The notes beneath the pieces were generated by a model. That model made no database searches. It was not told where the DNA came from and saw only the letters and a list, made by a program, of their open reading frames with translations. A stretch of DNA of 12,491 nucleotides from JAHDNZ01 sp036721855 (GTDB lineage: Bacteria > Bacillota > DTU065), in NCBI GenBank assembly GCA_036721855.1, contig DAIMKF010000045.1:1-12491 (forward strand), in the 5' to 3' direction. The translations under genes and the position numbers were made by a program. How positions within the stretch are numbered: position 1 is the first letter of the stretch; every line of letters starts with the position of its first letter. Shown here piece by piece: positions 1-6,987 of the stretch.

Positions 1-68
1 TAGGTGCTCTAATTGCAGCATTCCTGATTGGGCTTGTAGACATTTTTGTTCCTACCTCACTAAGATAA
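1..68 (+). CDS. C-terminal end of an unidentified membrane protein (partial)
   Basis: An open plus-strand frame enters from the left edge (codons start at base 3) and stops at TAA 66-68. It gives 21 residues beginning GALIAAFLIGLVDIF and ending SLR. This is strongly hydrophobic and looks like a last transmembrane helix with a short basic tail. It converges on spoVAE, and its stop codon lies inside the 64-96 palindrome that also ends spoVAE. Too little remains to assign a family; a transporter permease is one possibility, which is inference only. It could be a chance frame, but the hydrophobic pattern and the exact placement of the stop favour a real gene. Confidence 0.45.
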   Translation, partial: GALIAAFLIGLVDIFVPTSLR

Positions 69-96
69 TAGGAGGCACTCAGTGCCTCCTATTATC
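64..96. terminator. Bidirectional terminator between convergent genes
   Basis: A perfect palindrome with 16-nt arms around C80 (left arm GATAATAGGAGGCACT). It overlaps the stop codon of spoVAE (92-94, minus) and that of the convergent plus-strand gene (66-68). T-tracts on both sides are weak, so efficiency is uncertain, but the position between two converging stops fits a shared terminator. Confidence 0.7.
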
Positions 97-442
97 CTTT
101 GGGTCTAAATAATAAGCCGATACCAAAACCAAAAATAATAGCTGCTCCAAGTACAGCTGCCCCTTGAGCTAGACCACCTTCTATCGCTCCTAATAGACCG
201 CTTTGATCAAAGCCGTTAATAACTCCTTGAGTCAGGATATGACCAAAATTAGATACCGGTACCATAGCTCCGGCACCAAAAATTTTAGTAAGTGGTTTGT
301 AAAAACCAAAAGCTGAAACAAGGCTGCCCAATATAACTAAAATCACCATTAAATCAGCTTGAGTGAGCTTGCTTTTATCTAAAACAATCTGTCCCAAAGC
401 ACATACAGTGCCTCCAAATAAAAAAGCCAACACATAATTCAT
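92..442 (-). CDS. spoVAE: Stage V sporulation protein SpoVAE
   Basis: A 116-residue integral membrane protein of the SpoVAC/SpoVAEB family, part of the SpoVA channel that moves dipicolinic acid into the forespore and releases it at germination. Hydrophobic helices lie near residues 1-20, 30-48 and 88-112. The glycine-rich centre (FGAGAMVPVSNFG, about 55-67) parallels the GGAGSAIPITGFAN stretch of SpoVAC encoded two genes upstream, as expected for paralogous subunits. Length matches the 116-residue form usual in Clostridia and B. subtilis SpoVAEB. The start lies only 3 nt after the spoVAD stop, with its ribosome site (AAAGGTGG) inside the end of spoVAD, which implies translational coupling. 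It is the last gene of the operon, before the 64-96 hairpin. Confidence 0.95.
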   Translation of the reverse strand: MNYVLAFLFGGTVCALGQIVLDKSKLTQADLMVILVILGSLVSAFGFYKPLTKIFGAGAMVPVSNFGHILTQGVINGFDQSGLLGAIEGGLAQGAAVLGAAIIFGFGIGLLFRPKG

Positions 443-445
443 TTT

Positions 446-1432
446 CTATTCCACCTTTTCAAAGGCAATAGCATGAGCAATAGCAGGAATGCTATCTTTT
501 TGCTGAACTGTGGTCTGAGCAAAAAGTGCGCCTGTAGCTAAAAGTAAAACCTTTTTTAGAAGGCCTTGGCTTAAAAGAGGATAAAAGTAGCTTGAAAATA
601 CACAGGCTGAAGCTCCGCAACCGCTTGCTCCCGCATGTTTATCCTGGGTTGAGGCATACACCAAAAGACCACAGTCTGTTAAATTACCTGTACTTAAGGA
701 AGCATCACCGAGTAGATGCTTTAGCATAATCTGGCCTACACTACCTAAATCACCGGTTACAATCAGATCATAATCTTCAGGCTTTTTTTTCAAGTTTTGT
801 AAATGACGGTTTAAGGTATCAAACGCTGCCGGTGCCATGGCGGCACCTAAATTATTAGAATCTTTATGACCATAGTCTACTACACGGCCAAAAGTAATTT
901 CTTTAACCTGTACCGCTCCTTGACGACTTAAAATTACAGTTCCTGCTCCCGATATAGTCCATGTTGCGGTCGCTTTGCGTTGTACTCCTAGTTCAGTTGG
1001 AAAACGAAATGTTCTTTCAGCTGTTTGGTGATGAGAACTAGCTCCTGCTAAGATTTTATGGACATGCCCACCTTCGATTAGAAGTGAACCCAAACCGATG
1101 GCTAGATTAAAGGTTGAACAGGCTCCAAAAACACCGGCAAATGGTATCTTGATATCTCTAACTGCATAATTGGCACTGATAAGTTGACTGAGTAAATCTC
1201 CAGCTAGAATCAGATCAAAATTTTCCGGTTTATAGTTATATTTTTTCAGACACAGACTGATACTTTCTATAAGCATCTTTCTTTCTGCTTTTTCAAATGA
1301 GCTTTCACCATAGATCTCATCGGGTATAACAACATCGAACAGATCTCCTAAAGGACCAGCTCCTTCATTTGGTCCAACAACGGAAGCTGTTCCTTCTACA
1401 TAAACATTCTTGAGAGTGAAAGTTTTATTCAT
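446..1432 (-). CDS. spoVAD: Stage V sporulation protein SpoVAD
   Basis: A 328-residue soluble subunit of the SpoVA dipicolinic acid transport complex. The family has a thiolase/ketoacyl-synthase-III-like fold and is known to bind dipicolinate in B. subtilis. The fold signature is visible as a FabH-like nucleophile region (FGACSTFNLAIGLGSL, Cys105) and a glycine-rich C-terminal stretch (GASGCGASACVFSSY), although the family is regarded as a binding protein rather than a condensing enzyme. Length fits the usual 330-340. The ATG overlaps the spoVAC stop as ATGA (1429-1432), and spoVAE follows after 3 nt, so the three genes form one translationally coupled unit. In other spore formers the operon is expressed in the forespore under sigma G; no convincing sigma-G promoter was seen here. 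Confidence 0.97.
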   Translation of the reverse strand: MNKTFTLKNVYVEGTASVVGPNEGAGPLGDLFDVVIPDEIYGESSFEKAERKMLIESISLCLKKYNYKPENFDLILAGDLLSQLISANYAVRDIKIPFAGVFGACSTFNLAIGLGSLLIEGGHVHKILAGASSHHQTAERTFRFPTELGVQRKATATWTISGAGTVILSRQGAVQVKEITFGRVVDYGHKDSNNLGAAMAPAAFDTLNRHLQNLKKKPEDYDLIVTGDLGSVGQIMLKHLLGDASLSTGNLTDCGLLVYASTQDKHAGASGCGASACVFSSYFYPLLSQGLLKKVLLLATGALFAQTTVQQKDSIPAIAHAIAFEKVE

Positions 1433-1878
1433 CTAAAGACACTCCTTACCAAACCGAAAACTGTTGCTGAAATTAGCCCATATACTATTACCGGCCCAGC
1501 AACAATAAACATTCTCGCAGCTAGTCCTAATATTGCCCCTTCAGAACGATATTCCATGGCCGGTGCCACAATTGAATTGGCAAAGCCTGTAATAGGAATT
1601 GCGCTTCCCGCACCCCCAATTCTTCCAATCTCGTCATAAATTCCCAGCCCCGTTAATAAAGAACCGGTAAAAACTAGAACTATTGACATCCAAACAGAGG
1701 CTAGCTCTTCACTCAAACCAAAGTATTGCAAATATGTTCTTACAATTTCACCAAAAACACAGATAGTACCGCCAATTATAAAAGCATTGGACAGATTGCT
1801 TTTTAGTGATAATCGGGGTTGTTCTTTTTCCACCAGCCTCGCATAACGTTTAGCTTGTGGGCTTTCTCTATCACGCAT
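1429..1878 (-). CDS. spoVAC: Stage V sporulation protein SpoVAC
   Basis: A 149-residue inner-membrane SpoVA subunit. In B. subtilis SpoVAC has been described as a mechanosensitive channel acting early in germination and dipicolinate release. The first 25 residues are charged and cytoplasmic-like; helices follow at about 31-50, 60-80 and 122-146. The GGAGSAIPITGFANS stretch is the family hallmark. Length is the same as in B. subtilis (about 150). A strong ribosome site (AGGGAGGTGG) precedes the ATG. It opens a minimal three-gene operon spoVAC-AD-AE lacking spoVAA, AB and AF, the arrangement typical of Clostridia. The dipeptidase terminator lies only about 35 nt upstream, so any dedicated promoter must be in that short gap. 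Confidence 0.96.
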   Translation of the reverse strand: MRDRESPQAKRYARLVEKEQPRLSLKSNLSNAFIIGGTICVFGEIVRTYLQYFGLSEELASVWMSIVLVFTGSLLTGLGIYDEIGRIGGAGSAIPITGFANSIVAPAMEYRSEGAILGLAARMFIVAGPVIVYGLISATVFGLVRSVFR

Positions 1879-1911
1879 ACTACCACCTCCCTGTCTAGTA
1901 TTACCAGGAAA

Positions 1912-1951
1912 GGTAAAATAAAAGCACAGTCCTAAAATTTAGACTGTGCTT
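1912..1951 (-). terminator. Rho-independent terminator of the dipeptidase gene
   Basis: On the minus strand a 10-bp stem, AAGCACAGTC pairing with GACTGTGCTT, is followed by TTTTATTTT. The left arm is part of the last codons of the dipeptidase gene (stop at 1939-1941). It separates that gene from the spoVA operon. Confidence 0.88.
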
Positions 1952-2856
1952 GGTAATATTTTACTAATCACTCTTTGAAAATTACCTCCTAATATCTTTG
2001 CTCGTTCCAGATGGTTAAAACCTGCTTTTTCAAGTTCTTTATCAAGGCTTAACCATTTGCCTATATGTTCTAGGTTTTCTAAAGTCTTGGTAGTACCTAA
2101 AAAATCAGAACCTATACCCACATGATTACTACCGACTGTTTCCGCAATGTACATTATCTGCTTTACTACCGCTTTATTTGTTTTTTCGCTTAAAAACTCC
2201 GGACAAAAGTTAACTCCTACCACACCATCTCTTTTAGCAATGGCTTTAAGTTGATCGTCTGTTAAGTTTCTGGGATGATGATAGAGAGAATCAGCATTAG
2301 AATGCGAAGCTATAATTGGTTTATTGGTTAAATCAAGCAGCTGCCAAAAACTTCCCTGACTTAGATGGGATACGTCAAGTATTATACCTAGTTTTTCTAC
2401 TGTTGGAATTATTTGTTTCGCTTTTTGACTAAGTCCACCTTGATATGGTTCTAAACAGCCGGTAGCTAAATGATTTTGATAGTTCCATGTTAGAGATAAT
2501 ATACGCACTCCCAAGCGATAAAAAGCCCATAGATCTTCCTTATTGGAGATTGGCTCACCACCTTCGAGGGCAAGAAGAGCTTTTTTACCTTTGCTTTTTA
2601 AATCATCTTTGGTAAGGACGGGAACAAATTCTTTATTGAAAACTAGCTTCCAGAAAATGCCTGCCATTTGCAGGGCTTTAGCTTCTTTTTGATGGGGAAG
2701 ATATTTTTGTGAGACATAGATGGCTGTAGTTAAAAGTTCCGGCCCACCTAATTGCCATTTTTCTTTGGTAATCTGTTCATTGTTTTTTTCAAAACTCTCT
2801 AACCCATTTTCCAAAAGATAACTAAGTAAATCACAGTGTCCATCGATTGTTAACAT
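1939..2856 (-). CDS. Membrane dipeptidase, peptidase family M19
   Basis: A 305-residue zinc dipeptidase of the renal dipeptidase (M19) family, which cleaves dipeptides and accepts D-residues at the C-terminal position. Metal and active-site positions can be read off: HxD (His7, Asp9) at the extreme N-terminus, bridging Glu99 (LALEGGEP), His165 (DVSHLS), His186 (SHSNA) and Asp252 (GIGSDF). No signal peptide is visible, so the short clostridial form is probably cytoplasmic. M19 genes next to spoVS occur in several spore formers, but a sporulation role is inference. No Shine-Dalgarno lies directly before the ATG: the nearest purine-rich run (2898-2908) is separated from it by the 2863-2896 hairpin. 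The HxD position supports this start. A terminator overlaps the 3' end. Confidence 0.94.
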   Translation of the reverse strand: MLTIDGHCDLLSYLLENGLESFEKNNEQITKEKWQLGGPELLTTAIYVSQKYLPHQKEAKALQMAGIFWKLVFNKEFVPVLTKDDLKSKGKKALLALEGGEPISNKEDLWAFYRLGVRILSLTWNYQNHLATGCLEPYQGGLSQKAKQIIPTVEKLGIILDVSHLSQGSFWQLLDLTNKPIIASHSNADSLYHHPRNLTDDQLKAIAKRDGVVGVNFCPEFLSEKTNKAVVKQIMYIAETVGSNHVGIGSDFLGTTKTLENLEHIGKWLSLDKELEKAGFNHLERAKILGGNFQRVISKILPSTV

Positions 2857-2862
2857 TATAAA

Positions 2863-2896
2863 TAACTGCTTTAGAACTAGGGTCTAATAGCAGTTA
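2863..2896 (-). promoter_or_regulatory. Hairpin directly upstream of the dipeptidase start codon
   Basis: TAACTGCT pairs with AGCAGTTA and, across a one-base bulge, TTAGA pairs with TCTAA, leaving a 7-nt loop. The structure ends 6 nt before the ATG. An SD-like GGTGGTGAAGG lies just on its 5' side, so the stem sits where the ribosome site would be expected. It may act in translation control or be a weak terminator; its role is unknown. Confidence 0.5.
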
Positions 2897-2989
2897 CCTT
2901 CACCACCCAATTCTTAATATTTTTTTCTAATATATTTCTCGGCTTACCTATTTATCTTATTTAGTTCCCCATAAATAAGCTTCATTTAG

Positions 2990-3030
2990 TTAAAAGATTA
3001 AAGAGGCAGAGTTATAGCTCTGCCTCTTTA
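2990..3030 (-). terminator. Rho-independent terminator of spoVS
   Basis: A 12-bp perfect stem, AAAGAGGCAGAG pairing with CTCTGCCTCTTT (3000-3011 and 3018-3029), has a 6-nt loop and is followed on the minus strand by TAATCTTTT. It lies 11 nt beyond the spoVS stop codon. The remaining gap down to about 2900 holds only AT-rich sequence with no gene that I can see. Confidence 0.92.
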
Positions 3031-3040
3031 AATACGGTTC

Positions 3041-3307
3041 TTAGCGTGGTTCAACAATTATTTTTATTGCCGTCCGCTCTTCCCCATCAATTGAAATATC
3101 TGCAAAAGCGGGGATACAAACTAAATCCATCCCAGTCGGGGCAACAAAACCACGACAAATAATCATGGCTTTAATAGCCTGATTTACTGCGCCTGCTCCT
3201 ACAGCCTGGATTTCTGCAGATCCTTTTTCTCTTAAAACACCGGCTAAGGCGCCAGCTACAGCGTTTGGATTGGATTTCGAAGAAACTTTAAGTACTTCTA
3301 CTGCCAC
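3041..3307 (-). CDS. spoVS: Stage V sporulation protein SpoVS
   Basis: An 88-residue, highly conserved Alba-like small protein, full length compared with the usual 86. In B. subtilis its loss blocks sporulation at stage V and affects septation; its biochemical role is not settled. It begins at GTG (MAVEVLKVSSKSNPNAVAG), supported by a GGGAGGG ribosome site 7 nt upstream. The conserved stretch EIQAVGAGAVNQAIKAM is intact. It lies directly after ymdB, reproducing the order recA-rny-ymdB-spoVS found across Firmicutes, but has its own likely sigma-H promoter upstream and a strong terminator downstream, so it is probably a single-gene unit. Confidence 0.97.
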   Translation of the reverse strand: MAVEVLKVSSKSNPNAVAGALAGVLREKGSAEIQAVGAGAVNQAIKAMIICRGFVAPTGMDLVCIPAFADISIDGEERTAIKIIVEPR

Positions 3308-3340
3308 TAAAAGCCCTCCCTGTTACCAGATATTACCTAT

Positions 3341-3367
3341 ATTTACCATCTGTCAGAAATATCCTTT
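3341..3367 (-). promoter_or_regulatory. Possible sigma-H promoter of spoVS
   Basis: On the minus strand AAAGGATAT (3359-3367) fits the sigma-H -35 element, and GGTAAAT (3341-3347) is one base off the RnnGAAT -10 element, with 11 nt between them. spoVS is sigma-H dependent in B. subtilis. The predicted start leaves a short leader containing the ribosome site. Not proven. Confidence 0.4.
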
Positions 3368-3423
3368 ATTGATTTATGTTTTTTTTTACAATTTAAAAGC
3401 AAACTCCATTTGTCTGAATTCAT

Positions 3424-4221
3424 TTACCAAGGTAAATCGTTATCATCCCATTCCAGACGAATTCTTTCGATAGCTAGAGCTTTCCCGTTCTCATTATCCG
3501 CCTCAATAAAAAGGCCACAAAGCCAAATTGCCCCACTTGCTATTTCAAAACGTTTTGGAGTAGCTTCTAAAAACTTAGCAATAATTATTTCTTTTTTGAC
3601 ACCAAGTATACTATCTCTTGGTCCGGTCATACCTAAGTCGGTTTGATAAGCAGTACCACCTTTTAGAATTCTTTCATCAGCAGTAGGAACATGGGTATGA
3701 GTACCTACCACAGCTGTGACTAAACCATCTAAATAAAAACCAAGGGCTTCTTTTTCACTAGTAGCTTCAGCATGCATATCAACAAAGATTAACTTGGTTT
3801 TTGTGCGCATTTCCTCCACAATTTCTTTGGCCTTGCGAAAAGGGCAATCAAGTGGTTCCATGAATATCCGCCCGGCTAAATTGATCACACCAACTGGAAT
3901 TCCTTTAACATCAAAAACCAGACTGCCTCTTCCGGGCACACCTGCCGGATAGTTAGCCGGTCTTAATAGTCTAGGCTCAGAATCTAATATCTCGCCAACA
4001 TCTTTTTTATCCCAGATATGATTTCCACTTGTTACCACATTGCTGCCGGCTTTTTGTATCTCTAAATATGTTTCAGCGGTTATACCAAAACCCCCGGCTG
4101 CGTTTTCACCATTTACAATAACTAAATCAAGTTCTTTTTCTTTAATTAATTTGGGAAGAATGTAACGTAATATTTTACGCCCAGGCCTTCCTACAATATC
4201 TCCAACCATTAAAACCCGCAA
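3424..4221 (-). CDS. ymdB: YmdB-type metallophosphoesterase (2',3'-cAMP phosphodiesterase)
   Basis: A 265-residue calcineurin-like phosphoesterase of the YmdB/TIGR00282 family. In B. subtilis YmdB hydrolyses 2',3'-cyclic AMP and affects biofilm and motility decisions, and the gene lies beside rny. The dinuclear metal site is complete: Asp8 (VGDIVG), Glu39 and Asn40 (NGENAAGG), Asn67-His68 (SGNHIWD), His150 (DMHAEATSEK), and His175 with His177 (GTHTHVPT). Length matches the family. The start at 4221 gives the conserved MRVLMVGDIVGRPGR opening, but only a weak GCGGG lies before it; a strong AAGGAGGT is 135 nt upstream, on the far side of a foldback structure. Since rny has its own terminator, ymdB is probably transcribed from a promoter between 4360 and 4415, although none was clear. 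Confidence 0.95.
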   Translation of the reverse strand: MRVLMVGDIVGRPGRKILRYILPKLIKEKELDLVIVNGENAAGGFGITAETYLEIQKAGSNVVTSGNHIWDKKDVGEILDSEPRLLRPANYPAGVPGRGSLVFDVKGIPVGVINLAGRIFMEPLDCPFRKAKEIVEEMRTKTKLIFVDMHAEATSEKEALGFYLDGLVTAVVGTHTHVPTADERILKGGTAYQTDLGMTGPRDSILGVKKEIIIAKFLEATPKRFEIASGAIWLCGLFIEADNENGKALAIERIRLEWDDNDLPW

Positions 4222-4228
4222 AGCTATT

Positions 4229-4350
4229 CCGTTGTAAGTAACTTACAAGACTTTTCAATTCATAAGATCATGCTTTCTAGAAATATAGCAGGACATTGTC
4301 TTTCTTATGAATTTTATTGAAGTTTGATAAGCCATTTATTCTTACAACGG
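4229..4350 (-). repeat. Foldback (inverted-repeat) leader element between a strong SD and ymdB
   Basis: In the RNA (minus strand) the ends CCGTTGTAAG and CTTACAACGG are perfect 10-bp complements 122 nt apart. Inside them AATTCATAAGA pairs with TCTTATGAATT, with further partial pairing (CTTCAA against TTGAAAAG) between. The 3' end can instead fold locally, since 4242-4248 (TTGTAAG) pairs with 4232-4238 (CTTACAA), so two mutually exclusive structures exist next to ymdB. A strong AAGGAGGT (4356-4363) abuts the 5' end but is followed by TTG TAA rather than a gene. It may be a regulatory leader or a small MITE-like element with terminal inverted repeats. Confidence 0.6.
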
Positions 4351-4414
4351 TTTCCACCTCCTTAAGGTTAATTCGCTAAATCAGCAGTATTTTGTACCTG
4401 ATTAACAATTTTAA

Positions 4415-4446
4415 TTATAAGAAAGCGGAAGGTTCATTCCTTCCGC
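4415..4446 (-). terminator. Rho-independent terminator of rny
   Basis: GCGGAAGG pairs with CCTTCCGC (4439-4446 and 4425-4432) around a 6-nt loop, followed by TTTCTTATAATT on the minus strand. It begins 6 nt after the rny stop codon. Confidence 0.88.
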
Positions 4447-4452
4447 CAGAAA

Positions 4453-5988
4453 TTATTTTGCATATTCTACAGCGCGCGTCTCCCGTATAACTGTAACCTT
4501 AATCATCCCTGGATATTCCAATTCATCTTCAATCTTTTTAGAAATATCCCTAGCTAAAAGCGTACTGTGAGTATCATCTATATGGTCTGGTTTGACCATA
4601 ATTCGAATCTCTCGACCTGCCTGAATCGCATATGATTTATCAACACCTTCAAAAGAATCAGCAATGGCTTCCAGCTTTTCCAGGCGTTTAATATATGATT
4701 CAAGTGTCTCTCTTCTGGCGCCAGGTCTAGCAGCGCTAATAGCATCAGCAGCTGCTACAAGGACTGCTTCAACCGTCTTGGCTTCTATATCACCATGATG
4801 AGCAGCAATGGCATGAACGACTGCCGGGGACTCTTTATAACGTTTAGCCAGATCGGCACTTATTTGATGGTGAGTCCCTTCAACTTCCTGATCAGCAGCT
4901 TTGCCAATGTCATGCAAAAGCCCTGCTCTTTTAGCTACGTTAACATCAACACCTAGTTCAGCGGCCATTAAACTTGCCAAATGGGCAACTTCAATGGAAT
5001 GCTTTAAAACATTTTGACCGTAACTAGTCCTGTAGTAAAGACGGCCAAGGTAACGGATAAGCTCCGGGTGAATTCCATGAACGCCAACCTCAAAGGTAGC
5101 TTGTTCACCTTGTTCTCTTATAATAGTTTCAATCTCTTTTTTGGCTTTTTCAACCATCTCTTCAATACGAGCCGGATGAATTCTGCCATCGGCGACTAGT
5201 TTTTCAAGAGCAAGTCTTGCGGTTTCTCTTCTAACAGGATCAAAACCTGAAAGAATGACTGCTTCAGGTGTATCATCGATAATAAGATTAATGCCTGTTA
5301 AAGCCTCTAAAGCTCTAATATTGCGGCCTTCTCGACCAATGATACGGCCTTTCATTTCATCATTTGGCAAGTTAACTACAGAAACAGTAGTCTCTGCTAC
5401 ATGATCGGCAGCACAGCGTTGGATAGCACGTGAAATAACCTCTCTAGCTCTTTTTTCGCTCTCGTCTTTAGTTCTTTCCTCAGCTTCTTTTATGATGTGA
5501 GCCATTTCGTTTTCAACTTCAATTTTTACCTGATTGAGCAATAATTCGCGTGCTTCATCACTTGAAAGATTAGCTAATCTTTCAAGCTCATTTAATTGTT
5601 TTTCATAAAGTTCTTGTAGATCAGCCTTTTGTTTTTTGAGTTCATTTTCTTTTTTATTCACAGCTTCTTCTTTACGTTCTAGATTATCGCTACGCCGATC
5701 CAAAGCTTCTTCTCTTTGCAGCAGCCGTCTTTCAACCTGTTGGATCTCAAAACGCCTTTCTTTAACCTCCTGGTCGAGTTCTGCTCTCATCTTTTGAACT
5801 TCTTCTCTGGCTTCGACTATGGCTTCCCTCTTATTATTTTCAGCACTTTTTTTGCTTTCCTCTACAATCCTTAAAGCTTCTATTTCTGCGGATTTAATGG
5901 TAGCCTCAGCTGTTGATTTGCGTAACAGGTAACCAATAACGACGCCAATTAGGAGACTAATTGCACTTGCTATAACTATATACAACAT
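4453..5988 (-). CDS. rny: Ribonuclease Y
   Basis: A 511-residue membrane-anchored endoribonuclease that starts decay of many mRNAs in Firmicutes and cuts structured leaders. Domains in order: one N-terminal transmembrane helix (about 2-22), a long charged coiled coil (about 30-200), a KH RNA-binding domain with its GxxG loop (GREG, 218-221), and an HD phosphohydrolase domain with the catalytic His359-Asp360 (LLHDIGKAAD) and a further HH at 397-398. Length is close to B. subtilis RNase Y (520). The ATG is preceded at some distance by GGGGAGGGGGTG. It follows recX by about 100 nt and ends in its own terminator. RNase Y could also act on the intron-bearing recA transcript just upstream, which is inference. 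Confidence 0.98.
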   Translation of the reverse strand: MLYIVIASAISLLIGVVIGYLLRKSTAEATIKSAEIEALRIVEESKKSAENNKREAIVEAREEVQKMRAELDQEVKERRFEIQQVERRLLQREEALDRRSDNLERKEEAVNKKENELKKQKADLQELYEKQLNELERLANLSSDEARELLLNQVKIEVENEMAHIIKEAEERTKDESEKRAREVISRAIQRCAADHVAETTVSVVNLPNDEMKGRIIGREGRNIRALEALTGINLIIDDTPEAVILSGFDPVRRETARLALEKLVADGRIHPARIEEMVEKAKKEIETIIREQGEQATFEVGVHGIHPELIRYLGRLYYRTSYGQNVLKHSIEVAHLASLMAAELGVDVNVAKRAGLLHDIGKAADQEVEGTHHQISADLAKRYKESPAVVHAIAAHHGDIEAKTVEAVLVAAADAISAARPGARRETLESYIKRLEKLEAIADSFEGVDKSYAIQAGREIRIMVKPDHIDDTHSTLLARDISKKIEDELEYPGMIKVTVIRETRAVEYAK

Positions 5989-6095
5989 CTATTCCATTTT
6001 CACCCCCTCCCCGGGGTTTTCCCTTATCCGAAATGAGATTTATACGGCTTGACACCTTTGTCTATCCTAAAGAGCTATAAGATAGCCAAGCTATA

Positions 6096-6572
6096 TTATA
6101 TTCCTTCATCCCTTGAAGTGTCAAGGAGCACTGTCTCTTTAGCTACTGAGTAGACTAAACTTTCAGGAAAGCCCCGGCGTAGGAGATAGCCGCAGAGCCG
6201 TTTAAGCCTTATTTGTTCATCATCTTCATGAATCTTAGCGGCATACTTCAGAGCTAGCTTTAAAGCTAGCTCTGCTTCAAGCTCTTTTGGATACTCCTCT
6301 TTCAAGACAGATTCGCTGAGTGTACCCTTAATACCTTTTTCGGCTAACTTGGTTGTTAACAATCTTTTTCCCTGAGGTTTTAAAAGCAAAGCATCATGAA
6401 CAAAAGCTCGTGCAAAACGCAGATCATCAATAAAACCTTGCTCTTTCCCCCAACTAATAGCTGCTTCGATCTCCTCTGTATTGTAGTTTGCCAATTTATC
6501 TCTAAGCTCTTTTTCACTATAATAGCGCCTAGCTACTAAACGGGCTATCTTTTTTTTAGCCTTATCACTCAT
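6096..6572 (-). CDS. recX: Regulatory protein RecX
   Basis: A 158-residue, mostly helical RecX protein. RecX binds RecA filaments and modulates, usually restrains, strand exchange and RecA ATPase. Family features include the N-terminal KKIARLVARRYYSEKELRDKL repeat-like helix, the WGKEQGFIDDLRFARAFVHD stretch, and two further three-helix repeats toward the C-terminus (RLCGYLLRRGFPESLVYSV). Length is typical. Its ATG (6570-6572) lies inside recA exon 5 and overlaps the recA stop (TGA 6565-6567) in another frame; GAGGAG occurs about 15 nt upstream within recA. This predicts translational coupling, so ribosomes finishing spliced recA mRNA would feed recX, while those on unspliced RNA would stop in intron 1. 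Confidence 0.95.
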   Translation of the reverse strand: MSDKAKKKIARLVARRYYSEKELRDKLANYNTEEIEAAISWGKEQGFIDDLRFARAFVHDALLLKPQGKRLLTTKLAEKGIKGTLSESVLKEEYPKELEAELALKLALKYAAKIHEDDEQIRLKRLCGYLLRRGFPESLVYSVAKETVLLDTSRDEGI

Positions 6573-6987
6573 CTAAGCCTGTATTCTCCTCTTTGGATTC
6601 AGAATGACCTTTATAATCCGGTAAGGCTGCTTTATCTCTCACTAAGGCCTCAATTTCGTTGCAGAGATCGGCATTTTGCCGCAAAAACTCCTTAGCATTT
6701 TCTCGACCCTGGCCTAAACGCGTATCACCGTAAGAAAACCAGGAACCACTTTTATTAACAATATCCAGATCTACTGCTACATCAAGAATACAGCCTTCTT
6801 TAGAGATTCCAAGACCATAGACAATATCAAATTCAGCTACTAAAAATGGTGGTGCTACTTTATTTTTAACTACTTTTACCCTTGTGCGATTACCAATAAA
6901 TTCACTGCCCGATTTAATGGAATCTATACGTCTTACTTCAAGACGTACCGAGGCGTAGAACTTGAGGGCTCTACCACCTGGTGTCGT
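6565..6987 (-). CDS. recA: recA exon 5 (codons 209-348 and stop)
   Basis: It begins ACGACACCAGGTGG (TTPGG) and runs to TGA at 6565-6567. It encodes the end of the ATPase core and the C-terminal domain (GQGRENAKEFLRQN, then a variable acidic tail ending NTGLDE). It has no start codon of its own at its beginning, so a simple start-to-stop gene caller would miss it. Confidence 0.95.
   Translation of the reverse strand, partial: TTPGGRALKFYASVRLEVRRIDSIKSGSEFIGNRTRVKVVKNKVAPPFLVAEFDIVYGLGISKEGCILDVAVDLDIVNKSGSWFSYGDTRLGQGRENAKEFLRQNADLCNEIEALVRDKAALPDYKGHSESKEENTGLDE

Noticed and set aside
1879..1912. Sigma-G promoter of spoVAC (AATACTA resembles the -10)
   Set aside because: The transcription start would fall in the ribosome site and no acceptable -35 is at the right distance.
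2895..2910. T-box-like motif (GGGTGGTG) upstream of the dipeptidase
   Set aside because: The ACCGCG part of the T-box motif is missing, and the ~140-nt space to the spoVS terminator is too short for a specifier stem and antiterminator.
3270..3646. Plus-strand frames across spoVS and ymdB
   Set aside because: They are antisense to well-supported genes and have no recognisable family or ribosome site.
4255..4333. Small 26-codon frame (MAYQTSIKF...) inside the ymdB leader
   Set aside because: Its ATG is about 20 nt from the strong SD, too far for normal initiation, and it lies entirely in the inverted-repeat structure.
5989..6095. Promoter for rny (TAGACA...TATAAA)
   Set aside because: Only 14 nt separate the two boxes, and alternative pairings match poorly; rny could also be served by read-through from recA-recX.
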